Shown here piece after piece: positions 58,919 through 64,000 of a stretch of 64,000 nucleotides of DNA. This DNA is from Nodosilinea sp. PGN35 (GTDB taxonomy: Bacteria; Cyanobacteriota; Cyanobacteriia; Phormidesmidales; Phormidesmidaceae), in the NCBI RefSeq assembly GCF_029109325.1, contig NZ_JAQKQJ010000020.1, forward strand, positions 1-64,000, read 5' to 3'. The notes below the pieces were generated by a model that was not told the DNA's origin, made no database searches, and was given only the letters and a program-made list of their open reading frames with translations. The number at the start of each line of letters is the position of its first letter. The stretch's first letter is position 1. The position numbers and the translations under genes are program-made.

Positions 58919-61900
58919 ATGAACGGCAAAGTGAGAATTTACGAGTTATCGAAGGAATTGGATTTGGATAACAAAGACATCTTGGCGATCGCAAGTCGCC
59001 TCGACATTGCCGTGAAGAGTCACAGCAGCACCATCGCTGAGTCAGAAGCGGATCAAATTCGCGCAGCGGCCCGGCAGTCTCGCGCCAGTGGCGGGGCCAA
59101 TCGGCCCAATTCTGCGCCAGATCGCTCCGCCAACCGGCCTCGACCGGCGGCCCCGATCAAAAATGGCGCACGGCCCGAACGCAAGCAGCAGATTTTAGAA
59201 ATTCGTCGTCACCGGGTCACACCTAAATCTGACTCTGGGGCCAACGCTCCTGTCTCCAGCGCCTCCCCCCCCAGTGCGCCGCCGCCCAGCCCCAGTCGGC
59301 CAGCGCGCCCCACGGGGGACGGTCTCTCCCAGCCTCCCAGTCGGCCGGGCGAAGCGTCCAGAGCCGATCGGGCGGAGGTGAAGCCCAAGCCGTCGGTGTC
59401 CCTCAATCGCCCCGAAGCGGCCCCTGTGGTTGAGCCCGACGTTCCAGCCGTTGAGACCGTGGCGGTCGAACCTGCGATCGAGGCGACGACTCCCCCGATC
59501 AAGCCCAAGCCAGAGCTGGTGGGGCCTGTATCTCGGGCTCGGGCTGACAGTGGCGATCGCCAGGTGATTGTGCCCGAGGGGGCCCGTCCCCCTCGACCCG
59601 TGATTCGGCGACCCGAGAGCCGCAGCCCCGAGAGCCGCAGCCCCGAGAGCCGCGGTTCCGACGGCACCGGCACACCGCGTCCCACCATTCCTATTCGCGA
59701 AATTGACGCTGGCGAAGATGTCACCCGTCTGAAGCCCAAGCCCAAGCTGCGGCGTCCCAACGCCGATGCTGAAACGGCTAGAGCCGAAACGGCCGCCCGT
59801 ACCGAGACCACTCCCGCCAACGATTCCATCTCCGTGCTTGGAGTGGGTGGTCTTGACGATCATCCCCGTCGGCCCTCACCGCCTCGCCACAAGCGCGAAG
59901 AGCGCGAAGACGAGGACGACGATCAAAAGATGCGCGAAAAAGCCAGCAAGGTCGGCAAGACCAAGCGGCGGGGCCAGGGCGTCCTGGGCGAAGACGACGA
60001 AGACCTGGATGTACTCGTTGACGAGCTTGACGAAGACGAAGAGCAGGCCACAGATGCACAAAATCTGAGTATTTCCCTGGCTCGTCCTCCCAAGCCCAAG
60101 AGTGCCGGCGGCGCTAAGCCGTCGTCGCCGACGATGAAGAGCCACAAGCCTCAGCATCGCGACAGCAGCGGCGGTCGTTCCCGGCGCGGTCGTCGGGGTG
60201 AGTCGCAGCCCACCCAAGAGCGCCCCGAATTTATCGTGCTCTCCGAGGGGTTAACCGTCCACGAGCTGGCCGAGCAGATCATGGTGCCTGAAACAGAACT
60301 GATCAAGTCTCTGTTCTTTAAAGGCATTGCCGCCAACATCAACCAGACCCTCGACATTGAGACCGCCAAGATGGTGGCTGAAGAGTTCGAGGTCATGGTT
60401 GAAACCAGCGAAGTTGAGTCTGAGGCCAAGAAGGTCACGGAGATGATCGACGAGGCTGACCTCGAAAGCCTCAAGCGACGGCCACCCGTGGTTACCATCA
60501 TGGGTCACGTTGACCACGGTAAAACCACGCTGCTCGATTCCATTCGCAAGACCAAGGTGGCCCAGGGCGAGGCGGGCGGTATTACCCAGCACATTGGCGC
60601 GTACCACGTCGATGTCGATCACGCGGGCACATCCCATCAGATTGTCTTCCTAGATACCCCCGGTCACGAAGCGTTTACCGCCATGCGGGCGCGGGGTACC
60701 CGAGTGACCGACATCGCCATTCTGGTGGTAGCGGCTGACGACGGCGTGCGGCCCCAAACCATTGAGGCCATCAGCCATGCTAAGGCCGCCGAAGTACCGC
60801 TAATTGTGGCCATCAACAAGGTCGACAAGGAGACCGCCAACCCCGATCGGGTTAAGCAAGAGCTGATGGAGCACGGCCTTGTGCCCGAGGAGTGGGGCGG
60901 TGACACCATTATGGTGCCGGTGAGTGCCCTGTCCGGCGACAACCTCGACAGCCTGCTGGAGATGATTGTGCTGGTCGCTGAGGTAGAAGACCTCCAGGCC
61001 AACCCCGATCGACTGGCGCGCGGTACCGTCATTGAGGCCAATCTCGATAAGGCGCGGGGCCCGGTGGCCACCCTGCTGATTCAGAACGGTACGCTGCGGG
61101 TGGGCGATTCCCTGGTGGCTGGCCCGATTCTAGGCAAGGTCAAGGCTATGCTTGACGATCGCCTCAAGCGGGTTCAAGCTGCTGGCCCATCCTTTGCCGT
61201 AGAGGTGCTCGGCCTCAACGATGTCCCCGCCGCCGGAGACGAGTTTGAGGTCTACCCCGACGAGAAAACCGCCCGAGCCGTGGCCGACAAGCGGATGCTT
61301 GAGCAGCGGCAGTCGCGCTTGCAGCAGGCCATGGCCTCTCGACGCGTTACCCTCAACACCATTTCAGCTCAGGTTCAGGAGGGCGATCTCAAGGATCTCA
61401 ACCTGCTGCTCAAGGCTGACGTGCAGGGCTCCATCGAAGCCATTCTGGCTGCGCTCCAGCAGCTGCCCCAAAACGAAGTTCAAATTCGAGTATTGCTGGC
61501 TGCCCCTGGCGAAATCAGCGAAACCGACGTTGACCTGGCCGCTGCCAGTGGCGCGGTAATTGTTGGCTTCAACACCACCCTGGCTCCGGGGGCGCGGCAG
61601 TCTGCCGATCGCCTGGGGGTAGACGTGCGCGACTACGAGGTGATCTACAATCTGCTCGACGACATCCAGGGGGCGATGGAAGGTCTCCTCGATCCCGAAA
61701 TGGTCGAAGAGCCCCTGGGTCAGGTGGAAGTGCGGGCGGTATTCCCCGTGCGCAAGGGTGCGGTTGCTGGCTGCTATGTGCTTTCGGGCAAGGTGACTCG
61801 CAACTGCAACCTGCGGGTGGTGCGCGGTGGCGAGGTGGTCTACACCGGCAAGCTCGACTCCCTCAAGCGCATGAAAGAAGATGCCAAAGACGTGGCCGCT

Positions 61901-62008
61901 GGGTTTGAGTGCGGCATCGGCATCGACAACTTCAGCGACTGGAAGGAAGGCGACATTATCGACGCCTTCAAGATGGTCACGAAGCGCCGCACCCTGGCGA
62001 TGGCCTAG
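58919..62008 (+). CDS. infB: Translation initiation factor IF-2
   Basis: A 1029-residue GTPase that brings initiator tRNA to the 30S subunit. N-terminal IF2_N (VRIYELSKELDLDNKDILAI), a long charged, Pro/Arg-rich linker typical of cyanobacterial IF-2 with an exact 3-fold PESRS repeat, a second IF2_N-type region, then the G domain with GHVDHGKT (about 529-536), DTPGHEAF and NKVDK, and C-terminal domains. The ATG at 58919 follows TAGGGAG with a 6-nt gap and gives the usual MNGKVRIYEL start; the ATG at 58913 overlaps the ribosome site. Confidence 0.97.
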   Translation: MNGKVRIYELSKELDLDNKDILAIASRLDIAVKSHSSTIAESEADQIRAAARQSRASGGANRPNSAPDRSANRPRPAAPIKNGARPERKQQILEIRRHRVTPKSDSGANAPVSSASPPSAPPPSPSRPARPTGDGLSQPPSRPGEASRADRAEVKPKPSVSLNRPEAAPVVEPDVPAVETVAVEPAIEATTPPIKPKPELVGPVSRARADSGDRQVIVPEGARPPRPVIRRPESRSPESRSPESRGSDGTGTPRPTIPIREIDAGEDVTRLKPKPKLRRPNADAETARAETAARTETTPANDSISVLGVGGLDDHPRRPSPPRHKREEREDEDDDQKMREKASKVGKTKRRGQGVLGEDDEDLDVLVDELDEDEEQATDAQNLSISLARPPKPKSAGGAKPSSPTMKSHKPQHRDSSGGRSRRGRRGESQPTQERPEFIVLSEGLTVHELAEQIMVPETELIKSLFFKGIAANINQTLDIETAKMVAEEFEVMVETSEVESEAKKVTEMIDEADLESLKRRPPVVTIMGHVDHGKTTLLDSIRKTKVAQGEAGGITQHIGAYHVDVDHAGTSHQIVFLDTPGHEAFTAMRARGTRVTDIAILVVAADDGVRPQTIEAISHAKAAEVPLIVAINKVDKETANPDRVKQELMEHGLVPEEWGGDTIMVPVSALSGDNLDSLLEMIVLVAEVEDLQANPDRLARGTVIEANLDKARGPVATLLIQNGTLRVGDSLVAGPILGKVKAMLDDRLKRVQAAGPSFAVEVLGLNDVPAAGDEFEVYPDEKTARAVADKRMLEQRQSRLQQAMASRRVTLNTISAQVQEGDLKDLNLLLKADVQGSIEAILAALQQLPQNEVQIRVLLAAPGEISETDVDLAAASGAVIVGFNTTLAPGARQSADRLGVDVRDYEVIYNLLDDIQGAMEGLLDPEMVEEPLGQVEVRAVFPVRKGAVAGCYVLSGKVTRNCNLRVVRGGEVVYTGKLDSLKRMKEDAKDVAAGFECGIGIDNFSDWKEGDIIDAFKMVTKRRTLAMA
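59612..59656. repeat. 15-bp coding repeat in infB, three copies
   Basis: CCCGAGAGCCGCAGC at 59612-59626 and 59627-59641, and a third copy ending CCGCGGT at 59642-59656, encode PESRS-PESRS-PESRG in the disordered linker of IF-2. Probably a slippage expansion tolerated in a flexible segment. Confidence 0.9.
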
Positions 62009-62014
62009 GCAAGG

Positions 62015-62042
62015 GCAGGGTTCTCCGTCGGGGGAACCCTGC
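62015..62042. terminator. Hairpin downstream of infB
   Basis: GCAGGGTTCTCC at 62015-62026 can pair with GGGGAACCCTGC at 62031-62042 around a short loop (one G-T pair). There is no T run. It separates infB from the next gene, so transcription may be reduced or the 3' end processed here. Confidence 0.55.
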
Positions 62043-62073
62043 GCGACAGCAGTACAGAATAATGGAGGAGACA

Positions 62074-63096
62074 ATGGCACCCTGGCGCTGCGACCCCTAT
62101 CTGTGGGTACACCTGGCTGGATTGGCTACTGTGCCATTGTGGCTCGATCTGTGCCTGCTGGGGCTGGCGGTGGGGAACCCCACCCTACCGGAGCTAGAAC
62201 TGGGTGTTCTAATCGTCCTAGGCGTTCTGCCGGTGCTGGCGATGCAGCTGCGGCAACCCTTTTACATCTTTAGTTTGCCGGGGCTAGCCCTGCGGCCAGG
62301 GGCTCTACAGGACGATCAGCGCCGTCTGCTGAGCCAGTTTCGGCGGTGGCGGGTGCGGCTGGGGGCGCTGCTGGTGCCCGTGCCTTTGGTATGGGTGCTG
62401 CTCAAGCTTTACCCCCTGGCGTTTTTGGCCCGCGAGCTGACGCCCTTTGGGGATTGGGGCCGCTGGGAAGGTGTGGCGATCGCCGCCCTGAGTTTCGCAA
62501 TGGCCAATCTGTTCTTGCAGATACCCGTTGCCGTGCTCCAGGTGTTGGCTACGCCGAACCGCGCTATGGCAAGCGTTTCACCTTACCCTACCGCAACGGT
62601 AGCCGCCGACTTTACCTGGATTGGCTTACCGGTGGGCAAAATTCTGCCCGACTTAGCCCCGAGGCCAACCGCCGATTTGTCGGCACCACCGTCGGCGCAG
62701 GGTGTGGAGATCCAAGGGTCTGGGACAGCGGTAGATGCGCCCGCCGTCCACTCGGGGAGCGACGGGGCCAACACTGAGCCGCCCCTAAGCTCTGGCGTTG
62801 AAGCGGTTGAGCCGATCGGTGGTGAAGACTTGCCCCAGGCAGAGCCGTCCCAGACCGTAGTGCACGACGCCCCGGGTTGGTCGGAGGTGGCTCCAGCGGC
62901 AGTTGTAGACGGTACTAACCCAGAGGATGCAGCGGCCCCTGCCACCGCCGAACCCGCAGCTGACGGTGCCGTGGGCAACTATTGGCCCCTGCGTCACCCT
63001 GAGGTGAATGGGGACAGCGATGGTGTCATCGATCCAGACGAGGCCGACTATCCGCAGTCCTTACCCGCGATCGCCACCACTCCCAATATTCGCTAG
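62074..63096 (+). CDS. Low-complexity-tail membrane protein
   Basis: A 340-residue protein from the ATG at 62074, which follows GGAGGAG at 62064-62070. Several hydrophobic segments lie in the first 190 residues (VHLAGLATVPLWLDLCLLGL, VLIVLGVLPVLAM, and others), then a Pro/Ala/Glu/Asp-rich tail with no defined fold. The arrangement matches the cyanobacterial low-complexity-tail membrane protein that often follows infB. The function is unknown. An ATG at 62062 and an upstream open frame overlapping infB exist but lack a ribosome site. Confidence 0.85.
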   Translation: MAPWRCDPYLWVHLAGLATVPLWLDLCLLGLAVGNPTLPELELGVLIVLGVLPVLAMQLRQPFYIFSLPGLALRPGALQDDQRRLLSQFRRWRVRLGALLVPVPLVWVLLKLYPLAFLARELTPFGDWGRWEGVAIAALSFAMANLFLQIPVAVLQVLATPNRAMASVSPYPTATVAADFTWIGLPVGKILPDLAPRPTADLSAPPSAQGVEIQGSGTAVDAPAVHSGSDGANTEPPLSSGVEAVEPIGGEDLPQAEPSQTVVHDAPGWSEVAPAAVVDGTNPEDAAAPATAEPAADGAVGNYWPLRHPEVNGDSDGVIDPDEADYPQSLPAIATTPNIR

Positions 63097-63307
63097 GATG
63101 TCCCGTCTTCCATAGATGTTTATCAATTCCTGAGACTGTGGCCCCCGGCACAGTAGCAGCGGTAGGGTTACGCTATCTTATAGAAGTAGTCCTATCTGTG
63201 CTCAATGGTTTTGCTGCCCCGCAGACAGCTCGAGCAGCCCCGAGTGCCCCTGAGCGGTAGAACCGCCTAAAGTTTTGTCAACCCTCCAAAATTCCTTAGA
63301 GGCAGCT

Positions 63308-63508
63308 ATGGCCGCAACTCGCTCCGTCAACTCCATGCAGCTTTCTGAACACGCCCGTATCTGGTTTAGCCTCAAGTCTGCGATTGCCAGCAGCTCCGGC
63401 TTTAAAAGCTGGAAGGGTGAGCTGCCCGCCGCCGAGGCCGAAACCGCTCCCTTAGACCAGCTCGTGCGTCGCTACCTGCGCGAGACCCTAGAAACCCTGG
63501 CCTATTAG
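63308..63508 (+). CDS. Small conserved-type protein, unknown function
   Basis: A 66-residue protein (MAATRSVNSMQLSEHARIWF...) with a Lys/Glu/Ala-rich helical composition. AGAGG lies just before the ATG; a TTG at 63275 is upstream in frame. Not recognised, though small proteins of this type are frequent in cyanobacterial genomes. Its stop overlaps the stop of the convergent epimerase gene. Confidence 0.65.
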   Translation: MAATRSVNSMQLSEHARIWFSLKSAIASSSGFKSWKGELPAAEAETAPLDQLVRRYLRETLETLAY

Positions 63509-64000
63509 ATCCTGTAGTACTGCTTATACCAGTCCACAAACCGCTGGATGCCCGCCTCAATGGGGGTGCTGGGGGCAAAGCCCACGTCGGCCATTAGATC
63601 GCCCACGTCGGCGTAGGTGGCGGGCACATCCCCAGGCTGCATGCCGCAGAGCACGGTCTGCGCCGTCTTGCCCAGGGCTGCTTCAATCACCTGGATAAAG
63701 CGCAGCAGCTCCACGGGCTGGTGGTTACCAATGTTGTAGATCCTGTAGGGAGCCTGGCTGTCGCTGCTGAGGTCTGTGTTTGCCTTGGGAATATGCGCCA
63801 TGACCCGCACCACCCCCTCCACCACGTCATCGATATAGGTGAAATCGCGTTTCATCTGACCCTGGTTGAACACCTGGATAGGGCGATCGCCCAGAATCGC
63901 CTCTACAAACTTGAAGTAGGCCATGTCGGGCCTGCCCCAGGGGCCGTACACCGTAAAGAATCGCAGCCCTGTGGTGGGAATTTGGTACAGGCTGCTGTAG
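63505..64000 (-). CDS. NAD-dependent epimerase/dehydratase, C-terminal part (runs off window)
   Basis: About 165 residues of the C-terminal half of an extended SDR. GLRFFTVYGPWGRPDMAYFK and the later VFNQGQMKRDFTYIDDVVEG, plus a YNIGNHQPVELLRFI segment, match UDP-glucuronate 4-epimerase and related nucleotide-sugar epimerases. The N-terminal NAD-binding half is beyond position 64000. With ugd at 12062 it would make UDP-galacturonate, but the exact reaction cannot be set from this half. Confidence 0.85.
   Translation of the reverse strand, partial: YSSLYQIPTTGLRFFTVYGPWGRPDMAYFKFVEAILGDRPIQVFNQGQMKRDFTYIDDVVEGVVRVMAHIPKANTDLSSDSQAPYRIYNIGNHQPVELLRFIQVIEAALGKTAQTVLCGMQPGDVPATYADVGDLMADVGFAPSTPIEAGIQRFVDWYKQYYRI

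Noticed and set aside
59195..59863. 222-codon minus-strand frame opposite the IF-2 linker
   Set aside because: Low-complexity Gly/Arg/Ser product is the complement of a Pro/Arg/Ala-rich linker.
61364..62080. 238-codon minus-strand frame opposite the end of infB
   Set aside because: Shadow of a conserved translation factor gene, with His-rich composition typical of antisense frames in this genome.
1..64000. CRISPR arrays, prophage or a multi-gene defence island
   Set aside because: No regularly spaced repeats, no phage structural or integrase genes, and no recognisable defence genes apart from the two broken ones at 32.8-33.7 kb.

Overview
This 64 kb window is chromosomal DNA of a filamentous cyanobacterium, most likely a non-heterocystous Leptolyngbya/Nodosilinea-type strain. 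The evidence is a full-length HetR next to an RGSGR-peptide precursor, SLH-domain porins, HpsJ-like and DUF2555 proteins, FtsH, high GC, and many HIP1 palindromes (GCGATCGC, e.g. 3403-3410). No rRNA, tRNA, CRISPR array or prophage was recognised. The only clear mobile element is the right end of an IS5-type insertion sequence at the left edge, which cuts off the GGDEF domain of a diguanylate cyclase.

Layout. 1-3.3 kb: IS end, broken cyclase, aspartate aminotransferase. 3.6-5.3 kb: the most interesting locus, a small exported protein with three RGSGR pentapeptides (PatX-like) directly upstream of hetR. 5.4-11.9 kb: coiled-coil protein, DUF6492-like glycosyltransferase, orphan peptide-binding protein, HpsJ-like protein, SWIM protein. 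12-15.1 kb: uxs-ugd (UDP-glucose to UDP-glucuronate to UDP-xylose) and a gamma-glutamylcyclotransferase-like protein. 15.5-20.8 kb: three tandem SLH porins with nearly identical 5' ends. 21-30.3 kb: metabolic and modification genes (phhB, nadC, dusA), a beta-propeller protein, a Clp-fold membrane protease, a glycosyltransferase and ftsH. 30.7-33.7 kb: gltX and a decaying patch with a frameshifted antitoxin-like gene and a nuclease-like gene with an in-frame stop. 34-39.3 kb: a cell-wall cluster of two LCP ligases and an AmiC-type amidase. 39.5-50.1 kb: coaBC, DUF2555, esterase, trhO, histone-deacetylase-like enzyme, a degenerate LytM protein, a Deg protease, larB, a probable Yfr1-like sRNA and a second phosphoribulokinase-like gene. 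50.3-56 kb: large U32 protein carrying repeat-derived insertions, membrane proteins, GT39 transferase. 56-62 kb: the rimP-nusA-rnpM-infB translation/transcription operon behind a possible attenuator. 62-64 kb: low-complexity-tail membrane protein, a small protein, and a sugar-nucleotide epimerase running off the edge.

Themes. Envelope and surface polysaccharide genes are common (porins, LCP pair, AmiC, LytM factor, UDP-xylose synthesis, HpsJ, glycosyltransferases). The HetR/RGSGR pair is a complete regulator plus diffusible-inhibitor module. Several intergenic regions hold perfect inverted or tandem repeats, and similar repeat DNA has entered a coding region in frame.

Start codons were chosen by family alignment from memory and by Shine-Dalgarno position. 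Nothing here was checked by a database search.
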